From: an uncultured Pseudomonadota bacterium | GTDB taxonomy: Bacteria > Myxococcota > UBA796 | DNA length: 12,647 nt | Reading direction: 5' to 3' | Assembly: GCA_913040875.1 (NCBI GenBank) | Contig: CAJWHX010000057.1 | Location: 1 to 12,647, forward strand | Shown: piece after piece, positions 6,177-12,647 of the stretch | Layout: every line of letters starts with the position of its first letter | Position numbering within the stretch: position 1 is the stretch's first letter | The notes under the pieces: generated by a model | Databases searched by the model: none | What the model was told of the DNA's origin: nothing | The model's input: only the letters and a program-made list of their open reading frames with translations | Made by a program: the position numbers and the translations under genes

Positions 6177-6398
6177 ACTGTGCTCCCTTGTGTATATTCA
6201 GTATGGCACATTAATAGTCAGATATGACAAAATTATCCTTGATGAGTATCACCTGATCAACTCGTTTATTGATGGTGAAGTATCGTAGATGAGATTCTTT
6301 GAGAGCGTTTGAACACGACTGGTCGCTGTATACTAGAGTACGACTTGTTCGCATGAGTTATGATACATTAGTAAATAGCAATTCCAAAGATAAGTTCT
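6177..6398. promoter_or_regulatory. Divergent intergenic region before the kinase operon
   Basis: This 222-base region must drive the kinase operon to the right and the membrane-anchored gene to the left. Rightward candidates are TATACT (6329-6334) and an extended -10 TGATACATT (6361-6369); neither has a strong -35. Leftward, TTGTCA on the minus strand (complement of 6225-6230) is a good -35 match with only a poor -10 at 19 bases. No clear operator was found. Confidence 0.3.
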
Positions 6399-8120
6399 AT
6401 GAGTAATACCAAGTTCACTGACAATTTAGCCACCCAAGATCACAATCCACAAGCGAGCTTCACACAGCAGGATTTTGTGGGACAAGTATTTGGTGGTAAG
6501 TATAAAATCTTGAGTGAGATCAACAAAGGTGGAATGGGCTGCGTATTCAAGGCAGAGCAGCTGTCTCTTCGCCGTAATGTTGCACTCAAAGTCGTCTTGG
6601 CAAGTGATGATCCTCAGGCCAATCAGCGATTTTTATTGGAGGCATCTTTAACCGCCAGCTTGGATCATCCAAATATTGTCAAGATATTTGACTTTGGTCG
6701 CACAGACGACGGGGTTCTATTTTTGGTGATGGAGCTGTTGACGGGGCAGGATTTAAAATCATGGGTCAAGACAAACGGACCGCTGAGTGTACAAGAGACA
6801 ATTCAGATGGGCAAGCAGCTGTGTGGTGCACTGTCTGAGGCCCATCGTAACAATGTAATTCATCGAGACATTAAGCCCACCAATATTATGATCACGAAGA
6901 AACCTGGATTGGGTCTCATCACCAAGTTGATTGATTTTGGTTTGGTGAAGAATGTTGATCAAACCTCAGCTTTCTCCAAATCAGGGATGCTGCTTGGTAC
7001 TCCAATGTACATGTCCCCTGAACAACTTACTGCGCAGGGTGTGGATGATCGAGCTGACATATACGCCATTGGATTGACGATGTACTATGCGTTAACGGGT
7101 CAAATACCGTATCCCAAACGTGGGATCGATTCTTTGATCCACGCACAGTTGTCCGAAGAGTTGCCTGATTTACATCGCAGCAATCCGCGGATTTCTGAAA
7201 CGCATCTGATCAACTGGATATTGCGTTCTGCCGTCGCCAAAAAAGTGGATGAACGATTTCAAAATACCCTGCAGATGATGGAGGCCTTGGATATTTGTGA
7301 GCGGAGTCTGCCCAATCTTGTGTTTCCGAAGATGGAGCTGATTGAGGGTGCGTTACGCTCCGTAAACGGGGATGTGGAAGTTGATCTCGATATACCGCAG
7401 CATCCACTGGTGCAGTCCAATTCCTACGTGGGAGATGGTTCCTCTATCTCAGATGAGTTTGCCAATACCTTGTCTCTAGAGGTAGAACGGTCTGCAGGGT
7501 CGGTACCCGGATTTGAATCCATGTCCCGTCTGGGGCCTCACTCTTTGTTGAAGCAATCATCGTCGAGAAGTATTCCGCAAGACTCTGAAGAACGCAATGA
7601 TTCCTCTAATTCATCCACAAAGAGGAGCGGATTGGTTGTCGCTGTACTTCTTCTACTGTTTGGAGGGTACATCATCTTATCGAATCAAGAAGTCCCTGTA
7701 TCTTCGACTGGTGAATCAGTATCGACGGCTCCCGTTGTGCATACAGTGGTGCTCGATTCTGTTCCGAGTGGTGCAGATTTGTTTATCAATGGAACGATTG
7801 GTGGTAGTACCCCAGCCACTTTAAAGGTTGAAGAGGATTCTTTGGACCTTCAATTGGTCTTGGATGGGTATGAAACACGTGAGTTTACCATTACAAAAGA
7901 CACTCAAGAAGAAATGGTAATTCGGTTGCGAAAAGTTGAAACAGAGAGCGAAGTTGTAAAAGAGGCTCCTGTTCGACAGGCAACACCCAAACCATCTATA
8001 AAAGCATCATCGAAGCCTAAGGTGTCAATTCCTTCAAAGGTTGCGCCCCAAAAAAAGACGTCTCCCAAGAAAGTTAAATCGAAGAAGAAGGGAGAATTGA
8101 AGGAGACAGAATGGGATTGA
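6399..8120 (+). CDS. Transmembrane eukaryotic-type Ser/Thr protein kinase with PEGA domain
   Basis: A 573-residue Hanks-type kinase. Kinase landmarks are the Gly loop INKGGMGCVF (41-50), Lys64 in VALK, Glu81, the catalytic HRDIKPTN (155-162), DFG (179-181), the activation segment GTPMYMSPE (200-208) and DRADIYAIG (217-225). All catalytic residues are present, so it should be active. A Ser-rich juxtamembrane stretch (340-410) leads to one membrane helix (about 411-427). The outer part holds a PEGA domain (about 450-510, VPSGADLFINGTIGGSTPATL), then a long Lys/Pro/Ser tail (520-567) that could touch peptidoglycan or acidic surface material. The kinase domain is cytoplasmic and PEGA periplasmic. 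Only a weak AAAGATAAG ribosome site precedes the ATG. It is the first gene of a three-gene operon, and its end overlaps the next gene by 10 bases. Targets and ligand are unknown. Confidence 0.93.
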   Translation: MSNTKFTDNLATQDHNPQASFTQQDFVGQVFGGKYKILSEINKGGMGCVFKAEQLSLRRNVALKVVLASDDPQANQRFLLEASLTASLDHPNIVKIFDFGRTDDGVLFLVMELLTGQDLKSWVKTNGPLSVQETIQMGKQLCGALSEAHRNNVIHRDIKPTNIMITKKPGLGLITKLIDFGLVKNVDQTSAFSKSGMLLGTPMYMSPEQLTAQGVDDRADIYAIGLTMYYALTGQIPYPKRGIDSLIHAQLSEELPDLHRSNPRISETHLINWILRSAVAKKVDERFQNTLQMMEALDICERSLPNLVFPKMELIEGALRSVNGDVEVDLDIPQHPLVQSNSYVGDGSSISDEFANTLSLEVERSAGSVPGFESMSRLGPHSLLKQSSSRSIPQDSEERNDSSNSSTKRSGLVVAVLLLLFGGYIILSNQEVPVSSTGESVSTAPVVHTVVLDSVPSGADLFINGTIGGSTPATLKVEEDSLDLQLVLDGYETREFTITKDTQEEMVIRLRKVETESEVVKEAPVRQATPKPSIKASSKPKVSIPSKVAPQKKTSPKKVKSKKKGELKETEWD

Positions 8121-8956
8121 TATTGCCGTTGTTTCTGAGTCTATCGATTGCTATTGCTCAAGAGGATGGGCAGGTTGCCAAACAGTTCTATTTAAATGGA
8201 AAGATGCTGTTTGAAGAGGGGCGCTATGCAGAGTCGATAATCGCTTGGGAAAAGGCCTATGAGGCAAGTGAAAAGCCCGTAATTCTGTACAATATTGCCA
8301 TCGCTCATGAGAAACTTGAGTCGTATCAACAGGCCATCGATACATTGTATCGATACCGAATTTATGCACCGCAAGAAGAGCAAGAAGATTTGGTTGTCAA
8401 AATCGCTGAACTCAAGGTTAAGTTGGAAAGTGCCGAAAACAGTGCGATATCTCAGCAGACTGATGATTATCAGATTGATAAGGTTGAGGCGTCTAGCCCT
8501 CAAACTGAGACTCAGCAAACAGACACGAATGTTCCAGAGGGTATCCCTGATGGTTTGAAGGCCGCACGAGTGTCATCTACATCCGATGGTATTTCCATCG
8601 TCGATATAAATAAAGTGCCCATGTATACAGCATGGGGTGTCAGTGTCGCATCCTTCAGTACGGGGATGGTGTTTGGTTTGTTGGCCAATCAGTCGAACAA
8701 CATGGCAGAATATGTGGGTGGTTGTGGCACAACCAATAAAGGAATTCTACTCTGTACGTCAAACTCGGAAGGTGAGACGTATTATTGGGAGGCTAGACGA
8801 CGGGCAATCGTTGCAGATGTGGGGTATGGTTTGTCCTTTTTGTCTGTCGGAACCGCTGTGTGGTTGACGTACAAATCGATGAACGACTCATCCAAGTCTA
8901 TTGCTTCAAGTGTATGGATCGCTCCCGATGGTGTAGGATTGCAGGGGAGATTTTAA
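8111..8956 (+). CDS. Periplasmic TPR-type protein with two C-terminal membrane helices
   Basis: A 281-residue protein. Residues 1-16 are a signal peptide (cleavage near AIA-QED). Residues 20-105 contain two to three TPR-like helical pairs (AKQFYLNGKMLFEEGRYAES, then KPVILYNIAIAHEKLESYQQ). A Gln/Thr/Ser-rich linker follows (110-165). Hydrophobic segments lie at about 172-192 and 235-254, with Cys205 and Cys215 between them. The ATG overlaps the end of the kinase gene by 10 bases, and AAGGAG lies upstream of it. The stop overlaps the next ATG (TAATG), so translational coupling is expected on both sides. Proteins with a signal, TPRs and PEGA or similar tails often sit beside such kinases in Myxococcota. 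A scaffold or relay role between kinase and lipoprotein is an inference. Confidence 0.8.
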   Translation: MGLILPLFLSLSIAIAQEDGQVAKQFYLNGKMLFEEGRYAESIIAWEKAYEASEKPVILYNIAIAHEKLESYQQAIDTLYRYRIYAPQEEQEDLVVKIAELKVKLESAENSAISQQTDDYQIDKVEASSPQTETQQTDTNVPEGIPDGLKAARVSSTSDGISIVDINKVPMYTAWGVSVASFSTGMVFGLLANQSNNMAEYVGGCGTTNKGILLCTSNSEGETYYWEARRRAIVADVGYGLSFLSVGTAVWLTYKSMNDSSKSIASSVWIAPDGVGLQGRF

Positions 8957-10674
8957 TGCTACTGTTATTGTTGGGTTTGGGGTGTACAAGTTTGATTCAC
9001 ATCTATGGAGAGTGTGAGAGCGATGCTGAGTGCACTCAGGCCTTGGGTTCTGAGGCGGTTTGTCTGGCAGATGGGTATTGCTCGTTGAATTCGGTCGTTG
9101 ATACAAATGATACTGACGATACTGACGATACTGACGATACCGATGACACAGATGATACAGATGATACAGATGATACAATAGTGATCGAAGATTGTACAAC
9201 TCATATGGAATGCCGAGGCGTAAATGGCTGGGGGTCTATCTGTAACGATGATGGAACGTGTTCGACGAGTGAGATATCTGAGTTGCCACCAAGATGCGTT
9301 ACGTATCCCTCCGATGCCTTTGAGAATCCGAGTGAATATTCCAATGCTCATATCATTGGATCCATTGCAGATAGTTCCCTAGAAACACCTGCGAAATTGG
9401 CGATTGAACTCGCAGCTCAAGAGATCAATCAGGGAATGGAAGAGATACAGTTTGTGGTATTCTCGTGCGACAACAGGAGTGATTTAGAATTGACGGTGTA
9501 TGGAGACAATCGTGATTCTGTATCCGCTACGGAATTGGTGAGCTCGTTTCTTATGACGGAAGTGCATGTACCTGTGGTTATTGGCCCGGGTATATCCGAC
9601 AAGGTTGACGTGGCGATAAACAGTTCTTTCGGTAGTGACGCTGTTATTATATCTACTGCGGGAGGAGATGGTTTGACTCAGTTGGTCTCGAATGGTCGAG
9701 TATGGTCGGCAGTTGGAGATGATCGTCATAGAGTTGCCACAATGGTTGATTTTATCAATTATGCAGAGGCATATGCCTTTGCTGTGATTTTGTCAGACCG
9801 TCACGACTTACTGGATTGTTCGAGTGGACCCAGAGGAAACGATCCAGAAGGATGTCAGTTAATGGATATAGACAATGTGTTGCCTCACGATCAGATGCAG
9901 GAATATTTGTATGGATTGAACTCACCCATGTACGAGGCATTCATTTATCCATATGACAAAAACTATCCTGTCTCTTCCCAAACTTGGTATCAATATCTCG
10001 AGTTTAGACCTTCGACTCCTATAGCGGTGTTCTTCTTGTCAGATAATCTCAGTACGAACGTTGATTTTGTCTCTAGAGTTGTACCGAGTTTAAACTTTAA
10101 CAATCAAGGTATCGATTTCTACTTTAGTCAGTATGCATTTCAATCTGAATTCATCAATGCGATACCCACATACTCTGCTCATTTTTTCAGAGGGTATACC
10201 CCAATGTTTGACCAAATGGGTTCACTCTTCAACATGTCCTCTAGTGGCTTTTACGACCGTTTTTATGCTGCAAGCAATGGGATGGATGCGTCTCACAATC
10301 CCCAATCGGTTTTTGTCTACGATTCGATGATGCTGGCATTTATGGCGATCTTACACAATGCTAAGATGGACAACAAGGGTGATGGTATAGATATTTCTAA
10401 CATGCTACGCACGTTCAAATCTTTTGACGACGCAAGTTTGGGAGGAAGTGAGTTTTCATTGACACCTCAAGGTATTCAAGACTCGTTGTCTGCGAACTCT
10501 GAGAACTTTCGTATTGTTGGATTGGCCGGACCACATCGGTATACCACAGATCAAGATGTGTCTTTATCGTCCGCAATATGGCAAGTAGACTACGGACAGC
10601 TGTCGTATCTATATGAATGTTCAAACACATTGTCTGTGTTGCAAGATATGGTCATAGACTGCTCTTCTGACTAA
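8956..10674 (+). CDS. Lipoprotein with type I periplasmic-binding fold, Asp-Thr linker and cysteine modules
   Basis: A 572-residue protein from ATG 8956 (GGGGAG at 8944-8949, six bases upstream). An earlier in-frame ATG at 8914 would give a basic n-region (MDRSRWCRIAG) and a more typical lipoprotein signal, but it has no good ribosome site and would overlap the upstream gene further. The lipobox is LGLGC, with Cys10 as the lipid anchor. A four-Cys module (20-42) is followed by a repetitive Asp-Thr-Asp linker (49-74) and a second four-Cys module (80-102). Residues 130-560 resemble a type I periplasmic-binding protein: HIIGSIADSSLETPAKLAIELAAQEIN at the first lobe, VPVVIGPGIS near 205, VIISTAGGDGL near 230, and FVYDSMMLAFMAI near 453. 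Such folds bind small ligands in ABC transport or sensing; no permease or ATPase is nearby, so sensing is favoured. It is the last gene of the operon. Confidence 0.8.
   Translation: MLLLLLGLGCTSLIHIYGECESDAECTQALGSEAVCLADGYCSLNSVVDTNDTDDTDDTDDTDDTDDTDDTDDTIVIEDCTTHMECRGVNGWGSICNDDGTCSTSEISELPPRCVTYPSDAFENPSEYSNAHIIGSIADSSLETPAKLAIELAAQEINQGMEEIQFVVFSCDNRSDLELTVYGDNRDSVSATELVSSFLMTEVHVPVVIGPGISDKVDVAINSSFGSDAVIISTAGGDGLTQLVSNGRVWSAVGDDRHRVATMVDFINYAEAYAFAVILSDRHDLLDCSSGPRGNDPEGCQLMDIDNVLPHDQMQEYLYGLNSPMYEAFIYPYDKNYPVSSQTWYQYLEFRPSTPIAVFFLSDNLSTNVDFVSRVVPSLNFNNQGIDFYFSQYAFQSEFINAIPTYSAHFFRGYTPMFDQMGSLFNMSSSGFYDRFYAASNGMDASHNPQSVFVYDSMMLAFMAILHNAKMDNKGDGIDISNMLRTFKSFDDASLGGSEFSLTPQGIQDSLSANSENFRIVGLAGPHRYTTDQDVSLSSAIWQVDYGQLSYLYECSNTLSVLQDMVIDCSSD
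9100..9177 (+). repeat. In-frame 9-bp tandem repeat coding for Asp-Thr-Asp
   Basis: GATACTGAC and variants (GATACCGAT, GACACAGAT, GATACAGAT) repeat about eight times inside the lipoprotein gene. The units change from GATACTGAC to GATACAGAT along the array, showing local duplication in blocks of identical units. The peptide is a flexible acidic linker. The array may vary in length between strains by slippage without breaking the frame. Confidence 0.9.
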
Positions 10675-10689
10675 GACTCACTTGCGTAA

Positions 10690-11244
10690 ACCTCTCCACC
10701 AGAAGTAGACACCGTTTTAGTCTCATTGAATCAATGTCCGTCTTTGGGTGGGGCGATGCTGGATTGTAACGATGATGTGGACGCGAGTACGAATGACCAT
10801 ACATCTGAGATATTTGTGGATTCTTTTGACGGTGGCTATGTGCTGTTTGCACTGAGTGCTTACGACTATACCAGTACAGCTAGCGATCAATCGGTAACGC
10901 TCAGTTCTGAGACCTCTACGGTCTGCTACACCTTGAATATGATCGATGAATTTGGTGATGGCTGGAATGGTGCCTCCTTAGACATAACCCAAAATGGGGC
11001 CACCACATCTTACTCGAATACCGATCAAGATGGAAGTTCATGCAGTTCTGGTTGTCAGGAGACTACATCAGAGATTTTGTGCATGGATTCTGTGTCTTTT
11101 GAACTGACTTGGACATCCGGTAATTGGGATACAGAAGTCAGTTTTGAGTTGCTCGATTCAGGAGGGAACTCCGTTTGTTCTGAAGGTGCCAATCCGACCA
11201 CACCGTGCGGAGGTCTGATCATACCCACCTGTGATCAGCTATAA
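10690..11244 (+). pseudogene. N-terminally truncated remnant of a secreted/surface protein
   Basis: The frame is open from 10690, right after a TAA at 10687-10689, to TAA 11242-11244: about 184 residues, with no signal peptide and no ATG near the beginning. The first residues (PPEVDTVLVSLNQCPSLGG, then LDCNDDVD and EIFVDSF) match the inside of a bacterial surface domain in which the DTVLY...CNDD segment is normally preceded by more strands. The second part is a domain with MIDEFGDGWNGASLDI (DSYGDGWNG-type) and many cysteines. Both are usually found in large exported proteins. Here the protein starts abruptly 15 bases after the lipoprotein stop, so the N-terminus appears deleted. A TTG at 10726 is the only near start and has no good ribosome site. 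It might still be read as a short product, but a remnant is most likely. Confidence 0.6.
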
Positions 11245-11256
11245 CCATGCATCCAA

Positions 11257-12192
11257 TCAGCTCGATGCGTCTTGTGACTCCATAGACCATTGAGGGAGCA
11301 TTTTGGTTCCCATCATTTGTGACCAATACTCTCGATGAATAAAGTGTTGACGCAAATCTTCAGGAATAATTTCGCGGACGACTTTATGATAATTGGGCAA
11401 TAGATACCAGGGTACATTGCAGTTTGCATGGTGTTCGTAGTGGTAATGGATGTTGAATGGTGAGAAAAGCCATTGTAAACGATAGAAATACGTTCTAGAT
11501 CGTAGAATGGGTACCGGTTCATTTGCCAATCCAGCCCCATGTTCTTGTGCGATCTTACACAGATTCAATGTGGCCAACGTAGCATATCCAATGTAGAGAA
11601 TCGTCAGAGAGAGGGGATTGATGAGATAGACAAGTCCGACCAAGGGTATCCAACACAGTACTCCAAGCATCATGCGCCTCAGCTTTTTATCGTATTTTGC
11701 AGAAGGATTGACAGGCATAAATCCGAATGGAACAAGCCAAATTTTGGCTATGGCCTTCAGAAGTTGTGTACCGTAAAGTGGATTTGGATTTTGAGGATCA
11801 TCTGACTCACAAGGTCGAATGTGATGTGTCACGTGACCTTCCTCCCAATGACGAATGTATTCGGTGAAGAAGGGGACAGAAGCCCATGTACCGATTCTAC
11901 GATTGATGGTCCGTCGTCTTTTCAAGTTGACAGAGATGAAAAGCATGTTGTGCGATGCTTCATGGATGATCAAAATGAAGTATCCAAAGAATGCAGATCC
12001 GAGTAATATTCCCAAAATTGGGTACCATATCCAGTGTATATAGGTGCTTGCTACGATAGGACTCAATATTACCAATCCGAGTATCGCAGTCGCCAATCCA
12101 TTGATCAGATTGTGCCGAGAAGGGTTTTGATGCCGAATGTGAAAATTATTTCCGGCTTGAATGGTGGCCTTAGCCCATGCTGGTTTTTTCAT
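11257..12192 (-). CDS. Membrane fatty acid desaturase (di-iron, three histidine boxes)
   Basis: A 311-residue integral membrane protein of the fatty acid desaturase / hydroxylase superfamily. Histidine boxes: HEASH (77-81), HVTHH (120-124, with His115 upstream) and HYHYEHH (249-255). These bind the two irons that activate oxygen to insert a double bond or hydroxyl into an acyl chain. Helices lie at about 32-50, 55-75, 175-192 and 195-212, with box 1 at the end of the second. The family runs about 300-400 residues, so this is full length. The exact substrate (fatty acid, sphingolipid or carotenoid-like) cannot be told. The start ATG at 12190-12192 (minus) follows AAGGG at 8 bases distance, inside a hairpin that ends right at the start codon. 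It converges on the truncated remnant with a 12-base gap. It stands alone, with no electron-donor gene nearby. Confidence 0.9.
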   Translation of the reverse strand: MKKPAWAKATIQAGNNFHIRHQNPSRHNLINGLATAILGLVILSPIVASTYIHWIWYPILGILLGSAFFGYFILIIHEASHNMLFISVNLKRRRTINRRIGTWASVPFFTEYIRHWEEGHVTHHIRPCESDDPQNPNPLYGTQLLKAIAKIWLVPFGFMPVNPSAKYDKKLRRMMLGVLCWIPLVGLVYLINPLSLTILYIGYATLATLNLCKIAQEHGAGLANEPVPILRSRTYFYRLQWLFSPFNIHYHYEHHANCNVPWYLLPNYHKVVREIIPEDLRQHFIHREYWSQMMGTKMLPQWSMESQDASS

Positions 12193-12225
12193 AGATGTGC
12201 CCTTGCAAATTTTATAGGGACATCT
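12193..12225 (-). promoter_or_regulatory. Leader hairpin covering the desaturase ribosome binding site
   Basis: On the minus strand AGATGTCCC (12225-12217) pairs with GGGcACATCT (12202-12193), with one bulged base and a 14-base AT-rich loop. The last stem base touches the ATG at 12190-12192. The GGG of the Shine-Dalgarno AAGGG is in the stem, so initiation could depend on melting or unfolding. If transcription starts at the TATAAA in the loop region, the hairpin would not be fully made; the transcription start site decides this. Confidence 0.45.
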
Positions 12226-12314
12226 AATTTATTTTATTTGTTATGTAAAGGTGAATGAAAATTAGTCGCATTCTGGGGTCTAGGGTACATCTTTGAGTGT
12301 TGATACAATATGGA

Positions 12315-12377
12315 ATTTCGTATTCATCTTGAGTTATGGAATAGGGTGCCCGTCCAATCTAAGTTGGAATACGAAAT
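12315..12377. repeat. 11-bp perfect inverted repeat with 41-base spacer
   Basis: ATTTCGTATTC (12315-12325) and GAATACGAAAT (12367-12377) are exact reverse complements. The spacer includes GGGTGCCCG. It may form a stem in RNA or mark two sites for a DNA-binding protein. Confidence 0.45.
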
Positions 12378-12546
12378 AGGTGGGTGTACAAAAGCCCACT
12401 CCGGCGTCGGATATGGCTTTGCCTTTATCTGTATCGACACCGTTTAGTTGATACGGGAGGACCTGACAAATGTAATCTTCTCTACAAAATCTTAAATAAT
12501 ATACTAATACATAGATGATTGTGTTTGAGTGTGCTGTCAGTAGCAT
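12334..12546 (-). CDS. Doubtful small ORF or gene fragment
   Basis: A 70-residue minus-strand frame from ATG 12544-12546 to TAA 12334-12336. The middle and end (FCREDYICQVLPYQLNGVD, then a GVGFCTPTYFVFQ segment) look protein-like with spaced cysteines. The first 20 residues are AT-rich and unconvincing. It may be the tail of an older gene. The opposite strand has a 45-residue frame from ATG 12310 to TAG 12447 over the same bases, which is equally unproven. Confidence 0.22.
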   Translation of the reverse strand: MLLTAHSNTIIYVLVYYLRFCREDYICQVLPYQLNGVDTDKGKAISDAGVGFCTPTYFVFQLRLDGHPIP

Positions 12547-12625
12547 TCACGTTCAAATAGCGTGTGGGGTGTTGAGACCGAGGCGTATTCCCCCCCATCG
12601 CATCTGCTTGATATTGAGTTACTCT

Positions 12626-12645
12626 GAGACCTAAAGAGACCTAAA
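12626..12645. repeat. Tandem 10-bp repeat at the window edge
   Basis: GAGACCTAAA occurs twice back to back and is followed by GT at the end of the window, so the array may continue outside. A related GAGACCGAGG lies at 12574-12583. Confidence 0.5.
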
Positions 12646-12647
12646 GT

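Larger units (their letters stand above)
12226..12647. other. Gene-poor right end with repeats
   Basis: About 420 bases with no firm gene. It contains an 11-bp inverted repeat (12315-12377), a seven-C run (12590-12596), a tandem 10-bp repeat at the edge (12626-12645) and two weak overlapping reading frames described separately. A strong -10/-35 pair for either strand was not found. Confidence 0.5.

Noticed and set aside
8860..8955. Longer lipoprotein start inside the TPR gene (GTG-type start at 8860)
   Set aside because: No ribosome site, and it puts an unlikely charged stretch before the signal; 8956 (or possibly 8914) is preferred.
9100..9177. CRISPR-like array
   Set aside because: Units are contiguous 9-bp in-frame codon repeats without spacers.
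8965..9351. 128-residue minus-strand frame with Ile-Cys-Ile repeats
   Set aside because: It is the antisense reading of the Asp-Thr-Asp coding repeat, not a gene.

Overview
The window looks like accessory chromosomal DNA from a Gram-negative, predatory- or marine-type deltaproteobacterial lineage (Myxococcota, Bradymonadota or close relatives). This is inferred from gene style only: a Ser/Thr kinase with a C-terminal PEGA domain, an adjacent TPR-type protein, a lipoprotein with an Asp-Thr-Asp linker between small four-cysteine modules, META-domain lipoproteins, and a fragment of a CNDD/DGWNG surface protein. By eye the DNA is moderately AT-leaning. No rRNA, tRNA, CRISPR array or insertion sequence was seen.

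Left part (1-3307, all +): the last 22 codons of a META-domain protein, then a full paralogue (189-974), which indicates a tandem duplication. A protein with a zinc-finger-like start (1058-1588) follows; its ribosome binding site lies inside a perfect 18-bp hairpin. Next come a four-helix membrane protein with cysteine-rich outer loops (1673-2257) and an RlmI/RlmK-like SAM methyltransferase (2297-3307).

Middle part (3328-6176): a minus-strand STAS-like protein converges on the methyltransferase. A gene-poor stretch with several palindromes and one possible small gene follows. Then comes a 525-residue protein that ends in a TerD calcium-binding domain, and a minus-strand membrane-anchored protein that has no normal start codon in its frame (candidate AUC start with a good Shine-Dalgarno).

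Operon (6399-10674, +): Ser/Thr kinase-PEGA, TPR protein and a lipoprotein with a type I periplasmic-binding fold. The genes overlap at both junctions, so they are probably translated together. A reasonable inference is one envelope signalling unit: the lipoprotein binds something outside, the TPR protein relays or scaffolds, and the transmembrane kinase phosphorylates targets inside. No substrate or ligand can be read from the sequence.

Right part (10690-12647): an N-terminally truncated remnant of a surface or secreted protein directly follows the operon. A minus-strand membrane fatty acid desaturase converges on it, and the desaturase start codon is abutted by another hairpin that contains its Shine-Dalgarno. 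The last 450 bases hold inverted and tandem repeats and perhaps a small degraded gene. Three convergent gene pairs are separated by only 12-20 bases, without clear terminators.
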